Below, piece after piece: positions 48,564 through 58,113 of a stretch of 64,000 nucleotides of DNA. The notes beneath the pieces are model-generated. The model did not search any database. It was not told the DNA's origin and saw only the letters and a program-made list of their open reading frames with translations. The first letter of the stretch is position 1. Every line of letters starts with the position of its first letter. The position numbers were made by a program, and so were the translations under genes. The stretch comes from Phenylobacterium sp. (GTDB lineage Bacteria; Pseudomonadota; Alphaproteobacteria; Caulobacterales; Caulobacteraceae): positions 62,001 through 126,000 of the forward strand of contig NZ_PNLB01000009.1 in the NCBI RefSeq assembly GCF_013822795.1. The letters are read 5' to 3'.

Positions 48564-49910
48564 ATGATCCGCTCCTGCCTCACCGCGCTCGCCGCCGTCC
48601 TCGCTCTCGCGCCCGCCGCCGTCGCCCAGGCGCCGGCGCAGGCCCAGACCGTCTATCGCAACGTCACGCTCATCGACGGAACCGGCGCGCCGGGCCGCGC
48701 GGGCATGAACATCCTCGTCCGCGGCGAGCGGATTGAGCGGGTCTGGAAGGAAGGCGAGATCGCCTTCAAGCTGTCGCCGGACACCCGCGTCGTCGACATG
48801 ACCGGCAAGTTCGTGCTGCCGGGCCTGACCGACAGCCACCAGCATCTGGCCACGCCGCCGAACCGCCGGTTCGCCGAGGCCCAGCTCAAGCGCGACCTCT
48901 ACAGCGGGATCACCTCGACCCGCGACATGGCCGACGACCTGCGCAACATCGCCGATCTGGCCCGCGCCACGCGCATCGATGAAATTCCCGGTCCCGACAT
49001 CTACTACGCCGCCCTGATGGCCGGCCCGTCGTTCTTCGACGACCCGCGCGTCGGCGCCGCCTCGCTGGGCGCGGTCGGCGGCCAGGTTCCGTGGATGCAG
49101 GCCATCGGCCCCGACACCGACATTCGCCAGGCGGTGGCCGAGGCCAAGGGGACCAGCGCTACGGCCATCAAGATCTACGCGAACCTGCCGGGCGCCGAGG
49201 TGGCGCGCATCACCGCCGAGGCCCACCGCCAGGGCCTGCAGGTCTGGACCCACGGCGCGGTGTTCCCGGCCACGCCGGCGCAGGTTCTGGCCGCGCGGCC
49301 CGACAGCGTCAGCCACGTCTGCATGCTGGCCTATCAGGTCTCCGACCAGATCCCGACCGGCTACCACCGCCGCGCCGCCGTGCAGGAAGAGAAGTTCGTG
49401 GGGGGCGTGAACCCGCAGATCGCCCCGCTGCTGGCCGACATGAAGCGGGACGGCGTCGTCCTCGACGCCACGGTCCGCATCTACGAGGCGATGAAGGCCC
49501 GTCCCAGCAAGCCCTATTGCTCGGTCGAGCTCGCGGCCCAGCTGACCGCCCAGGCCCTGAAGGCCGGCGTGACGATCTCGGCCGGCACCGACGGCTTCTC
49601 GAACCCTGCCGCCGCCTATCCGGCGCTCTACGAGGAGCTCGAGCTGCTGGTCGACAAGTCAGGCTTCTCGCCGATGCAGGCGATCGTCGCGGCGACCCGC
49701 AACGGCGCCCTGGCCGTCAGCAAGACCCCGGATTTCGGAACCATCGAGGCGGGAAAGCTCGCCAACCTGGTGTTCACCGGCCAGGACCCCAGCCAGGACA
49801 TCCGCGCCCTGCGGACCATCACCCTGACGGTGAAGCGCGGGAAGGACTATCCCCGGGCCGATTTCGATCCAGGCGCGGACGTCGCCGCCCGCGCCATGGT
49901 CGACGACTAG
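48564..49910 (+). CDS. Secreted amidohydrolase family protein
   Basis: 448 residues with a signal peptide (cut near PAAVAQA). Metal-dependent amidohydrolase: TLIDGTGAPGRAGMNILVRGERIERV, the H-x-H metal motif in GLTDSHQHLA, AIKIYANLP with the bridging Lys, VWTHGAVFP and ARPDSVSHVCM for metal His residues, and AGTDGFSN for the metal Asp. Closest to the imidazolonepropionase/prolidase-like secreted group; the substrate is unknown. Its ATG lies 9 bp after a large palindrome. The stop shares CTAG with the convergent pit gene. Confidence 0.87.
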   Translation: MIRSCLTALAAVLALAPAAVAQAPAQAQTVYRNVTLIDGTGAPGRAGMNILVRGERIERVWKEGEIAFKLSPDTRVVDMTGKFVLPGLTDSHQHLATPPNRRFAEAQLKRDLYSGITSTRDMADDLRNIADLARATRIDEIPGPDIYYAALMAGPSFFDDPRVGAASLGAVGGQVPWMQAIGPDTDIRQAVAEAKGTSATAIKIYANLPGAEVARITAEAHRQGLQVWTHGAVFPATPAQVLAARPDSVSHVCMLAYQVSDQIPTGYHRRAAVQEEKFVGGVNPQIAPLLADMKRDGVVLDATVRIYEAMKARPSKPYCSVELAAQLTAQALKAGVTISAGTDGFSNPAAAYPALYEELELLVDKSGFSPMQAIVAATRNGALAVSKTPDFGTIEAGKLANLVFTGQDPSQDIRALRTITLTVKRGKDYPRADFDPGADVAARAMVDD

Positions 49911-50923
49911 CCCATGAACCGCCCGGCCGCCCAGTACGTCAGGGCGCCGATGACCGCAGCGGCCGGCAGCGTCACGACCCAGGCCGTGACGATTTCCTTG
50001 GCCACGCCCCAGCGCACCGCCGAGACCCGCTTGGCCGCGCCGACGCCGACGATGGCGCCGGTGATGGTGTGGGTGGTCGAGACCGGCACGCCCAGGCTGG
50101 TGGCGGCGAACAGGGTGATCGCCCCGCCGGTCTCGGCGCAGAAGCCCTGCATCGGGGTCAGGCGGGTGATCCGCGAGCCCATGGTGTGAACGATCCGCCA
50201 GCCGCCGAACAGCGTGCCCAGGCCCATCGCGGCCTGACAGGACAGCACCACCCACAGCGGCACGTGGAACTCGCCGTCGCTCGGGCCCAGGCCGTGTGCG
50301 ATCAGCAGCGCGGCGATGATGCCCATGGTCTTCTGGGCGTCGTTGCCGCCGTGGCCCAGCGAGTAGAGCGAGGCCGAGACGAACTGCAGCTTTCGGAACA
50401 CCCCGTCGACGGCGAACGGCGTCAGCCGCACGAACAGCCACGAGACGATCAGCACCAGGAACAGCGCCAGGATGAAGCCGGTGGCCGGCGACAGGACGAT
50501 GGCGAACAGGGTCTTGGAGAGCCCGCCCCACATGACCGCGCCCATGCCGGCCTTGGCGATGCCGGCCCCCACCAGCCCGCCGATCAGGGCGTGCGAGGAC
50601 GAGGAGGGAATCGCCGCCCACCAGGTCAGCAGGTTCCAGCCGATCGCCCCGATCAGCGCCGAGAAGATCAGCCCGTCGCTGATCAGCTCGGGCATCACCA
50701 GGCCCGCGCCCACCGTCTTGGCCACGTGCAGGCCGAAGAACAGGAATGCGATGAAGTTGAAGAACGCGGCCCAGGCCACGGCGATGAACGGCGGCAGCAC
50801 CCGAGTCGCCACGATGGTGGCGATCGAGTTGGCCGCGTCGTGCAGCCCGTTCAGGAAGTCGAAGGCCAGCGCGACGAAGATCAGGAAGATCAGCAGCGGC
50901 CCGTAGCCGGTAAGGAGCTCCAC
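49907..50923 (-). CDS. pit: Low-affinity inorganic phosphate transporter, Pit family
   Basis: 338 residues, about ten membrane helices. The family repeats are present: FDFLNGLHDAANSIATIVATRVL in the first half and SLGHGGNDAQKTMGIIAALL in the second; SSSHALIGGLVGAGIAK and GVPVSTTHTITGAIVGVGAA are the other paired signatures. Imports metal-phosphate with protons. It lies 5 bp after the DUF47 gene on the same strand, the usual operon order. Confidence 0.95.
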   Translation of the reverse strand: MELLTGYGPLLIFLIFVALAFDFLNGLHDAANSIATIVATRVLPPFIAVAWAAFFNFIAFLFFGLHVAKTVGAGLVMPELISDGLIFSALIGAIGWNLLTWWAAIPSSSSHALIGGLVGAGIAKAGMGAVMWGGLSKTLFAIVLSPATGFILALFLVLIVSWLFVRLTPFAVDGVFRKLQFVSASLYSLGHGGNDAQKTMGIIAALLIAHGLGPSDGEFHVPLWVVLSCQAAMGLGTLFGGWRIVHTMGSRITRLTPMQGFCAETGGAITLFAATSLGVPVSTTHTITGAIVGVGAAKRVSAVRWGVAKEIVTAWVVTLPAAAVIGALTYWAAGRFMG

Positions 50924-50928
50924 TGGGG

Positions 50929-51573
50929 CTAGACCTGCTCGATCACGATGCCGCTGATGCGGTTCGCCACGTCCTCGAAGCGGTCCATGACCTTTTCCAG
51001 GTGGCTGTAAACGTCGACGCCGACGACGAACGCCATCGGGTCGTTATGTCGGTGCGCCAGGAACAGGGCCTTTCGGCCGGCGTCGTAGATCGCGTCCGAG
51101 CGATCCTCGATGTGGGTGATCTGTTCGGTCAGTTGGCTGAGCCGCGTCACGTTCTGACGCATGTTGCTCAGCAGGCCGACGGCCTCGCGGGTCAGGACGG
51201 CGGCCTCGACGATGATGTCCGCCATTTCCCGCATCGGGTCTTCGAATTCACGCAGCTCGAACAGGCTGACGACCTTCACGGTCTTGTGCATCTGGTCGAT
51301 CGCGTCGTCGAGCGAGGTGATCAGGTCCTGGATGTCGCTGCGGTCGAACGGGGTGATGAACGAGCGGCGCACGTTCAGCAGCACCTCGCGGGTGATCCCA
51401 TCGGCGGCGTCTTCGTGCGCCACGACGCGGGCGCAGGCCTCGGCGACGCCGTCGCCGCCCTGCAGGACGTCGCGCAGCGCGGTTGCGCCCTCCACCAATT
51501 TCTCGGCGTGGGCGCTGAAGAGGTCGAAGAATTTCAATTCCTTAGGCATCAACGCCTGGAACCAGGTGAGCAT
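50929..51573 (-). CDS. DUF47 (PhoU-like) Pit accessory protein
   Basis: 214 residues, all helical: MLTWFQALMPKELKFFDLFSAHAEKLVEGA at the start, then HEDAADGITREVLLNVRRSFITPFDRSDIQDLITSLDDAID with the conserved E/D metal-binding pattern of PhoU-like proteins. DUF47 proteins regulate Pit transporters. First gene of the DUF47-pit pair. Confidence 0.93.
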   Translation of the reverse strand: MLTWFQALMPKELKFFDLFSAHAEKLVEGATALRDVLQGGDGVAEACARVVAHEDAADGITREVLLNVRRSFITPFDRSDIQDLITSLDDAIDQMHKTVKVVSLFELREFEDPMREMADIIVEAAVLTREAVGLLSNMRQNVTRLSQLTEQITHIEDRSDAIYDAGRKALFLAHRHNDPMAFVVGVDVYSHLEKVMDRFEDVANRISGIVIEQV

Positions 51574-51630
51574 CTGTCCGTCCGTGTCCTTCGTGTCGCG
51601 GCCGCGGCGGCGCGATGATTCTGCGCGCTC

Positions 51631-53376
51631 TTAGCCGCTTCCAGGCTCCGACAGAAGACCTCCACCGCCCGCGACCGATGCGCGCGGCGGGATCGAGGGC
51701 CCCGTTCGGCGTGTATAGACGATCAGTTTCTGACCATGAAACGCGACCCGCCAGGCCGGCCCGAGCGGCCGTGATCCGATGGCCGCCACGGTGTCGATTT
51801 CCGCCAGTCGGGCGCGGTCCGGGGCGCTCAGAATGGTGATCGGGCGGGCCCGCAGCCGCAGATAGGCCAGCCGCGCCTGGATCGGGTCCTCGACGATCAC
51901 CGCCACGCCGCCGGGGCGCTGTTCGATGATCGCGGCGGCCGCCGTCAGGTCCTGGGCCAGGGCGTCGCGCGCGGCGGCGTTGGTGCGTTCCCACTGCACG
52001 TCCAGGACGGTGGAGAGCACGGCCAGCGCCGCGAAGGCGGCCAGCCAGATGCTCATGACCGACCAACTGCGAAGGGCGGTCGCCGCGCCGGCCGCGACGA
52101 TGATCGCCGCCGCCAGACCGGCGGCTGGGAGATGCTCGAGCGAAAAGGCGCTCAGGGCGGCGGCGTCCCAGGCGCGCGGGGTCACGCCGCCGATCAGGCA
52201 GGCGCCCAGCCCGGCCAGGCCGACGATCGGGGCCGCCCCCATGGCCGTCCGCCACCAGCGGCCGCCCGCGCGGTCGAATTCGCTGATGAATGGGGCGGCG
52301 GCGATCCAGAGCAGCGGGATCAGCGCTTCGAACTGGCGTCCCCAGATGCGGCTGGGATTGGCGGTCTCGCCGGTGGCGAGCAGCGCGGTCAGGCCGAGGT
52401 TCAGGGCCAGGGCGAACAGCACCAGCAGGAAGGTGGCCTCGTGCGGGGCCAGGAAGAAGCGGCCGCGTCCCCGGTGCCAGCGCCAACGCATCTCTATCCG
52501 CAGCAGGCCGGTCAGCGCCGGAACCGCGGCCAGCATGACGCAGGACGCAACCATCGCCACCAGGCCGCGGGCGCCGGCGATCCAGCCCTCTGGCGTCACA
52601 GAGCCGGTCAGCAGCGCGTCGTAGCGGTTTTCCAGATAGAAGCTGAAGGGCGCGGTCGCGGCCTGGTCCGTGGCCAGCTGCAACAGGTTCACGCTGATCA
52701 GGAACGTCACAGCCAGCACGGTCACGCGTCCGACAAAGACGCGCAGATCGCGTCGGCCCAGCAGCAGGTCGACCACAGCCAGCAGCAGGAACGCGACGCC
52801 GACCGCCGGCCCTTGCGGCTTCAGCATGGTCAGGGCCCCGACCAGAACGCCGGCCAGGGCCGCATGGACGATCGGGCGGGGGGCATAGAGCCGTGTCGTG
52901 GCCAGCGCCGCCGCGCCGAGCAGCAGCACGTACCAGCCTTCCGGCAGGGCCGCGGTGGCGAAGCGGTAATAGGGATAGGCCAGCGCCAGCAGCGCCGCCC
53001 CGATCCAGCCGTCCCGGTCCAGGCTGGTGCGCACGCTGGCCAGCATCAGCGCCAGGCCGCCGAAATAGGCGGCCGCGCCGAGGACCCGCAGCCAGGGCAG
53101 CAGGTTCTGCGTCGCATAGGTCAGCGCTCGGATCAGCAGGCCGAACAGCGTGTCGCCCATGCCCTGGGCCTGGGGCAGCAGATCGGGCCGCGCCGCTAGC
53201 GTCTTCCCGAACAGCGCATGGACGAGGTGCGAGCTCTCGGCCCCGGCATAGAGCGGCAGCTCGAAAAAGATGCGGTCCACATAGACCAGCGCCACGGCGA
53301 GCGCCGCTATCGCCAGCAGGCCGTAAGCCGCTTGCGCGCCCAGCCATGCCGGCCGACCTGCTTCCCCCCGAGTCAT
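51631..53376 (-). CDS. Multi-pass membrane protein, glycosyltransferase-C-like
   Basis: 581 residues from ATG 53376 with about eleven to twelve membrane helices and a periplasmic C-terminal domain (from about 470: VQWERTNAAARDALAQDLTAAAAIIEQRPGGVAVIVEDPIQARLAYLRLRARP). The general build (large first loop after helix 1 with EL..YAGAESSHL, many helices, soluble C-terminal part) resembles GT-C or ArnT/PMT-like proteins, but I see no diagnostic motif, so function is open. Longer frames could start upstream at 53412 or TTG 53454. Divergent from the amidohydrolase at 53484. Confidence 0.7.
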   Translation of the reverse strand: MTRGEAGRPAWLGAQAAYGLLAIAALAVALVYVDRIFFELPLYAGAESSHLVHALFGKTLAARPDLLPQAQGMGDTLFGLLIRALTYATQNLLPWLRVLGAAAYFGGLALMLASVRTSLDRDGWIGAALLALAYPYYRFATAALPEGWYVLLLGAAALATTRLYAPRPIVHAALAGVLVGALTMLKPQGPAVGVAFLLLAVVDLLLGRRDLRVFVGRVTVLAVTFLISVNLLQLATDQAATAPFSFYLENRYDALLTGSVTPEGWIAGARGLVAMVASCVMLAAVPALTGLLRIEMRWRWHRGRGRFFLAPHEATFLLVLFALALNLGLTALLATGETANPSRIWGRQFEALIPLLWIAAAPFISEFDRAGGRWWRTAMGAAPIVGLAGLGACLIGGVTPRAWDAAALSAFSLEHLPAAGLAAAIIVAAGAATALRSWSVMSIWLAAFAALAVLSTVLDVQWERTNAAARDALAQDLTAAAAIIEQRPGGVAVIVEDPIQARLAYLRLRARPITILSAPDRARLAEIDTVAAIGSRPLGPAWRVAFHGQKLIVYTRRTGPSIPPRASVAGGGGLLSEPGSG

Positions 53377-53483
53377 GACTTCACTGTGGCTGCTTCCGCG
53401 GCGAGTGGCCATAGCGCGAAGGCGGTTTGCGCGCGCTCGCAGATCGTCGATCAATGGACGCGGCGATTCACGGTGGGGGAAAC

Positions 53484-55130
53484 ATGCGCGCGGCTTTGCA
53501 AACTCTAGCCCTGACGGCGGGCCTAGCCCTGGCGGCTCCGGCCGCGGCGCAGGATCTGCTGATCCACGGCGGACCGATCTATACCGGCGAGGCCGTGGTC
53601 CAGGCCCTGGCGGTCAAGGACGGCAAGGTCGCCTATGTCGGCGGGCTCGACGCCGCGCGAGCGGCCGCGCCCGGCGCCCGCGACATCGACCTCAAGGGGG
53701 CCGCCGCCTATCCGGGCTTCGTCGATTCCCACGCCCACCTGGCGGGGATCGGCTTCCGCGAGATGACCCTCAACCTGGAGGGGACCGCGTCGATCGAGGC
53801 CCTGGTCGCCCGGCTGAAGGCGTGGGCGGCGGCTAACCCCGGGGCCGACGTGATCTCCGGCGCCGGCTGGATCGAGACCCATTGGCCGGAAAAGCGCTTT
53901 CCGACCCGCGCCGATTTGGACCGCGCCGTACCCGACCGGCCGGTGGTGCTGACCCGCGCCGACGGCCATGCCCTGGTCGCCAACACCGCCATGCTGAAGC
54001 TGGCTGGGATCACCGCCCAGACTGCCGCCCCAGCCGGCGGCCAGATCCTGAAGGACGCCAAGGGCGAGCCGGACGGCATGCTGATCGACAACGCCATGAG
54101 CCTGGTCCGCGCCAAGGTTCCGCCGCCCGGCGCCGCAGCCCTGGCCGAGGCGGTGCGCCGAGGGGCGCGGGTCTACGCTTCGCGCGGCTGGACCGGCCTG
54201 CACGACATGAGCGTCTCGTCCGCGGAAGTGGCGGTCCAGCAGTCGCTGGCCGCGCGCGGCGAACTGTCGATCCGCATCGACAACTACATGTCCCAGGCCG
54301 ACTCCCAGAAAGTGCTGGCCGAGGGGCCGTCCCAGGATCCGACCGGCCTGGTGCGCGTGCGCGGCGTCAAGCTGTTCATGGACGGGGCGCTCGGCTCGCG
54401 CGGCGCAGCGCTGTTGGCGCCCTATTCCGACGCCGAGGGGACCGGTCTCATCGTCACCCCGCGCGAAACTGTCGACGCCATCCTCGCCAAGGCGCGCAAC
54501 TCGGGCGCTCAGATGGCCGTCCACGCCATCGGCGACCGCGGCAACCGGGTGATCCTCGACGCCTACCAGCAGGCCTTCGCCGGCGATCCTGGCGCGCTCA
54601 AGGCTGCGCGCTGGCGCGTCGAGCACGCCCAGATCCTGGCGCCCGAGGACCTGCCGCGCTTTGCGCAGATGGGCGTCGTCGCCTCGATGCAGCCCTCGCA
54701 CGCGATCGGCGACCTCTATTTCGCGCCGGCCCGTCTGGGCCCCGAGCGCCTCAAAGGCGCCTATGCCTGGGAGAGCCTGCTGAAATCCGGCGCGCATGTC
54801 GCCGGCGGCTCGGACGCCCCGGTGGAGAAGGGCGATCCGCTGGTCGAGTTCTACGCCGCCGCCTATCGCCACGATCTCAAGGGTTTCGCCGGACCCGACT
54901 GGCATCTCGACGAGGCGGTCACCCGCGCCCAGGCGCTCGACATGTTGACGTCGGGCTCGGCCTTCGCCGTGTTCCGCGAGCAGGATCTCGGGCGCCTGTC
55001 GGTCGGGCGGGACGCCGACGTCTCGGTGTTTTCGGTCGACCTGATGACCGCGCCGTTCGCCGACATCGCCAAGGCCCACGCGGTCATGACCATCGTCGGC
55101 GGCAAGGTGGTCTACCAGTCTGGATCGTGA
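53484..55130 (+). CDS. Secreted amidohydrolase, YtcJ/LAF3-like family
   Basis: 548 residues with a signal peptide (MRAALQTLALTAGLALAAPAAA). D-hydantoinase/YtcJ-like: GGPIYTGEAVVQALAVKDGKVAYVGG, GFVDSHAHLAGIGFREMTLNLEG with the H-x-H pair, GWIETHWPEKRFPTRADLDRAVPDRPVVLTRADGHALVANTAMLKLAG, VKLFMDGALGSRGAALLAPY with the metal-bridging residue, VHAIGDRGNRVILDAY, VEHAQIL and GSDAPVEKGDPL. Substrate is probably a small N-acyl or amide compound; not predictable. GGTGGGGGA precedes the ATG. Confidence 0.9.
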   Translation: MRAALQTLALTAGLALAAPAAAQDLLIHGGPIYTGEAVVQALAVKDGKVAYVGGLDAARAAAPGARDIDLKGAAAYPGFVDSHAHLAGIGFREMTLNLEGTASIEALVARLKAWAAANPGADVISGAGWIETHWPEKRFPTRADLDRAVPDRPVVLTRADGHALVANTAMLKLAGITAQTAAPAGGQILKDAKGEPDGMLIDNAMSLVRAKVPPPGAAALAEAVRRGARVYASRGWTGLHDMSVSSAEVAVQQSLAARGELSIRIDNYMSQADSQKVLAEGPSQDPTGLVRVRGVKLFMDGALGSRGAALLAPYSDAEGTGLIVTPRETVDAILAKARNSGAQMAVHAIGDRGNRVILDAYQQAFAGDPGALKAARWRVEHAQILAPEDLPRFAQMGVVASMQPSHAIGDLYFAPARLGPERLKGAYAWESLLKSGAHVAGGSDAPVEKGDPLVEFYAAAYRHDLKGFAGPDWHLDEAVTRAQALDMLTSGSAFAVFREQDLGRLSVGRDADVSVFSVDLMTAPFADIAKAHAVMTIVGGKVVYQSGS

Positions 55131-55229
55131 GTTCGAGCGTGGGCTGCCGCGCCGACCACTCTAGGGTGTTTTGCGGATAGCGAGGGGCCGCCGGCCGGCT
55201 GAGCATTGGGGCTCAGCCAGGAGCCAGCC

Positions 55230-56195
55230 ATGCCCGATAACAGCCCGATCCTCGTCACGCCCGACAACTTCGTCCGCGCCGAGAGCGATCTCTACTTCGC
55301 GAACATCATCAAGAACGAAAACGCCTTCGCCCGCTTCATGCACAATCGGGCGCCGGCTCCCATCGACCACCAGAACGTCATCCGGCTGAACCGCGACACG
55401 CTCTACTCGGCGATCGTCTTGGATCTCGACGCCGGGCCGGCGGCGGTCACCCTGCCGGACGCCGGGCGGCGGTTCATGTCGGTGCAGGTGATCAATGAGG
55501 ACCAGTACACGCTGTCGGTCACCTACGGCGCCGGCGCGCGGACCCTGACGCGCGACGCCGTCGGCACGCGCTACGTTGTCGTTGCGATCCGGACCCTGGC
55601 CGATCCGAACGATCCGGCCGATCTTGCCCAGGTCGCCGCTCTGCAGGACGCGATGACCATCGATCAGCCCGGCGATCCGGGCCGTTTCGAGATTCCGCAA
55701 TGGGACAAGGAGAGCCAGGACAAGGTGCGCGCGGCGTTGCTGACGCTCGCCTCGACCCTGCCGGACACCAAGGGGATGTTCGGGCCCAAGGACCAGGTCG
55801 ATCCCGTCCGCCGCCTAATCGGGGCGGCGATGGGCTGGGGCGGCAACCCGGAGAGCGAGGCGCTCTATCTCAACGTCACGCCCGAGAAGAACGACGGCAA
55901 GACGGTCTATCGTCTGAAGGTCGGGGAGGTGCCGGTCGATGGCTTCTGGTCGATCAGCCTCTACAACGCCGAGGGCTACTTCGCGCCGAACCCGCAGAAC
56001 GCCTATTCGGTCAACAGCATCACCGCCAAGCCGGACGCCGATGGCGGCGTGACCATCCAATTCGGCGGCTGCGACGGCGTGGTCCCGAACTGCCTGCCGA
56101 TCATGCCGGGCTGGAACTATCTCGTGCGGCTCTACCGGCCGCGGCCCGAGGTGCTCAGCGGCGCCTGGACCTTCCCGTCGCCGCAGGCCGTCTAG
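55230..56195 (+). CDS. DUF1254/DUF1214 domain protein
   Basis: 321 residues. The N-terminal part matches DUF1254 (NVIRLNRDTLYSAIVLDLDAGPAAVTLPDAGRRFMSVQVINEDQYTLSV) and the C-terminal part DUF1214 (YRLKVGEVPVDGFWSISLYNAEGYFAPNPQNAYSVNS and PGWNYLVRLYRPRPEVLSGAW). No signal peptide is visible, although many relatives are exported. Function unknown. AGGAG precedes ATG 55230. Stop shares CTAG with the convergent TetR gene. Confidence 0.88.
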   Translation: MPDNSPILVTPDNFVRAESDLYFANIIKNENAFARFMHNRAPAPIDHQNVIRLNRDTLYSAIVLDLDAGPAAVTLPDAGRRFMSVQVINEDQYTLSVTYGAGARTLTRDAVGTRYVVVAIRTLADPNDPADLAQVAALQDAMTIDQPGDPGRFEIPQWDKESQDKVRAALLTLASTLPDTKGMFGPKDQVDPVRRLIGAAMGWGGNPESEALYLNVTPEKNDGKTVYRLKVGEVPVDGFWSISLYNAEGYFAPNPQNAYSVNSITAKPDADGGVTIQFGGCDGVVPNCLPIMPGWNYLVRLYRPRPEVLSGAWTFPSPQAV

Positions 56196-56773
56196 CGGGT
56201 ATAGGCTTCGATCAGGCGGGCGGCGGCGCGGGGCGCCTCGGCCGTTGGCCGGTCTTCGTCGAACAACTGGCTGCTGAGATACGCGCCCTCGATCACCAGC
56301 ATCAGGGCGTCGGCCAGGCCGTGCGGGTCGTCGGCGCCCATCTCGGCGGCCATGCCGCGCAGCCGCCCGCGCACCTTTGTCTTGAAATCCTGGGCGGTCA
56401 GCCGGGCAGGGTGGCCGACCTCGGGGTATTCGACCGCCGCATTGCTCAGCGGGCAGCCGCGATACTCGGGCTGCGCTGCGCGCTCGGCCAGGCCCTCGAG
56501 GAACGCCAGCACCTGGGCGCGCGGATCGCCAGGATGGGCGTCGACCGCCGCCTCGAAGCGGCCCCAGAAGGTGTCGGCCCCTTCGCGCAGCACGGCGGCG
56601 GCCAGTTCATCCTTGGATTTATAGGCGCGATAGAGGCTGGGCTTGGTGGCCCCGGCCTTGGCGACGATCTCGTCGACGCCGACGGCGCGGATGCCTTCGC
56701 GATAGAACAGCTCGCGGGCGGTCTCGCGGATCTTGTCGGCGGCGCGCAGGGCGGGTTTGTTCGGCTCGGTCAT
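56192..56773 (-). CDS. TetR family repressor
   Basis: 193 residues. N-terminal HTH: DKIRETARELFYREGIRAVGVDEIVAKAGATKPSLYRAYKSKDEL. The rest is the all-helical ligand domain, with CPLSNAAVEYPEVGHPARL typical of the YxaF/LmrA-like group. It is divergent from an MFS exporter gene, with an inverted repeat in the shared promoter, so it probably represses the exporter and itself. Confidence 0.92.
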   Translation of the reverse strand: MTEPNKPALRAADKIRETARELFYREGIRAVGVDEIVAKAGATKPSLYRAYKSKDELAAAVLREGADTFWGRFEAAVDAHPGDPRAQVLAFLEGLAERAAQPEYRGCPLSNAAVEYPEVGHPARLTAQDFKTKVRGRLRGMAAEMGADDPHGLADALMLVIEGAYLSSQLFDEDRPTAEAPRAAARLIEAYTR

Positions 56774-56783
56774 GGAAGTTCGC

Positions 56784-56838
56784 TTGACGATGTAACTGAC
56801 CGGTACGTATATCCAGATGAAACTTACAGGTCAGTAAC
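56784..56838. promoter_or_regulatory. Divergent tetR/MFS promoter with paired TetR operator half-sites
   Basis: TTGACG (56784-56789), 18 bp, TATATC (56808-56813) form a good promoter toward the MFS gene. GTAACTGACC (56792-56801) lies between -35 and -10, and GGTCAGTAAC (56829-56838) just before the start codon is its inverted partner with 9 of 10 positions matching. Each arm contains the ACTGACC half common in TetR operators, so TetR could clamp the promoter and the ribosome site. Confidence 0.7.
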
Positions 56839-58113
56839 ATGACGATACCGCGCCCCCGACCCTTTGGCCAGAACTATGCCTTCGTCGCGGTCGCCGCGGT
56901 GTTCATCGCCCTGATGGCGGCGGCCGGCCTGCGTTCAGCGCCGGGGGTGCTGATGCTGCCGCTTGAGCGGGCGTTTCAGTGGGATCGCGGCACGATCTCG
57001 ATGGCCGCGGCCGTCGGCATCTTCCTCTACGGCCTGACCGGTCCGTTCGCCGCGGCGCTGATGCAGTCGTTCGGCGTGCGCCGCACGGTGACCCTAGCCC
57101 TGGCGGTCATGGCGCTCTCGACCGCGGCCTCGTCGCTGATGACCGAGCCCTGGCACTATGTCGCCACCTGGGGCGTGATCAGCGGCGTCGGCTCGGGCGC
57201 GGTGGCGATGGTGCTGGGCGCGACGGTGGTCAATCGCTGGTTCGTCGCGCGGCGCGGCCTGATGATGGGCCTGCTCAGCGCTTCGGCGGCGACCGGCTCG
57301 CTGATCTTCCTGCCCGGCATGGCGGCCCTGGCCGAGGCCGGCGGCTGGCGGCCGGTGGTGCTGGCCATCGCCGCGGTCATGGCCGTGCTCGCCCCGATCG
57401 TCTGGTTCCTGCTGCCCGAGGCCCCGGCATCGATCGGCCAGAAGCCCTACGGCGCGAGCGACAGCTATGTCGCTCCCCAGCCGATGCCGGCGGGCGGCGC
57501 CCTGCGCGGCGCGTTCGGCGCGCTGTTCCGCGCCGCCCGCACCCGGACCTTCTGGCTGCTGTTCGGCGGCTTCTTCGTCTGCGGCCTGACCACCAACGGC
57601 CTGATCGGCGTGCACATGATCGCCATGTGCTCGGACCAGGGCCTGCCCGAGACCCGCGCGGCGACCCTGCTGGCGGTGATGGGCATCTTCGACCTGATCG
57701 GCACCACGCTCTCGGGCTGGCTCACCGACCGCTATGACCCGCGCAAGCTGCTGTTCGTCTATTACGGCCTGCGCGGCCTCTCGCTGATGGTGCTGCCGTT
57801 CACCGACTTCTCGATTGTCGCCCTGGGGATTTTCGCCGTGTTCTACGGCCTAGACTGGATCGCCACCGTGCCGCCGACCGTGCGGCTGGCGACTGAGGCG
57901 TTCGGCGAGCACGACGGGCCGATCGTCTTCGGCTGGATCGCCGCCGGGCATCAGGCCGGCGCGGCGACGGCCGCCGTCACCGCAGGCGTGATCCGCGCGG
58001 CCCAGGGGCGCTACCTGGAAGCCTTCGTCCTGGCCGGCGTCGCGGCGCTGGTCGCCGCGCTCGCCTCGCTGATGATCCGCCGCCAGACGGCGAGCGCGCC
58101 GGCCCTGGCCTAG
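56839..58113 (+). CDS. MFS transporter, TetR-controlled
   Basis: 424 residues, twelve predicted membrane helices. FQWDRGTISMAAAVGIFLYGLTGPFAAALMQSFGVRR and NRWFVARRGLMMGLLSASAATGSLIFLPGMAAL fit the oxalate/formate-antiporter-like (RhtX/CynX-like) branch of MFS; the second half repeats the G-x-x-x-D-R motif (SGWLTDRYDPRKLL). The substrate is unknown. The ATG abuts the second TetR operator arm. It is divergent from tetR and converges with a PRC-barrel gene through a shared CTAG. Confidence 0.88.
   Translation: MTIPRPRPFGQNYAFVAVAAVFIALMAAAGLRSAPGVLMLPLERAFQWDRGTISMAAAVGIFLYGLTGPFAAALMQSFGVRRTVTLALAVMALSTAASSLMTEPWHYVATWGVISGVGSGAVAMVLGATVVNRWFVARRGLMMGLLSASAATGSLIFLPGMAALAEAGGWRPVVLAIAAVMAVLAPIVWFLLPEAPASIGQKPYGASDSYVAPQPMPAGGALRGAFGALFRAARTRTFWLLFGGFFVCGLTTNGLIGVHMIAMCSDQGLPETRAATLLAVMGIFDLIGTTLSGWLTDRYDPRKLLFVYYGLRGLSLMVLPFTDFSIVALGIFAVFYGLDWIATVPPTVRLATEAFGEHDGPIVFGWIAAGHQAGAATAAVTAGVIRAAQGRYLEAFVLAGVAALVAALASLMIRRQTASAPALA

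Noticed and set aside
49091..50932. Plus-strand frame of about 613 codons over the amidohydrolase and pit genes
   Set aside because: Low-complexity translation crossing two well-supported convergent genes; no ribosome site or domain.
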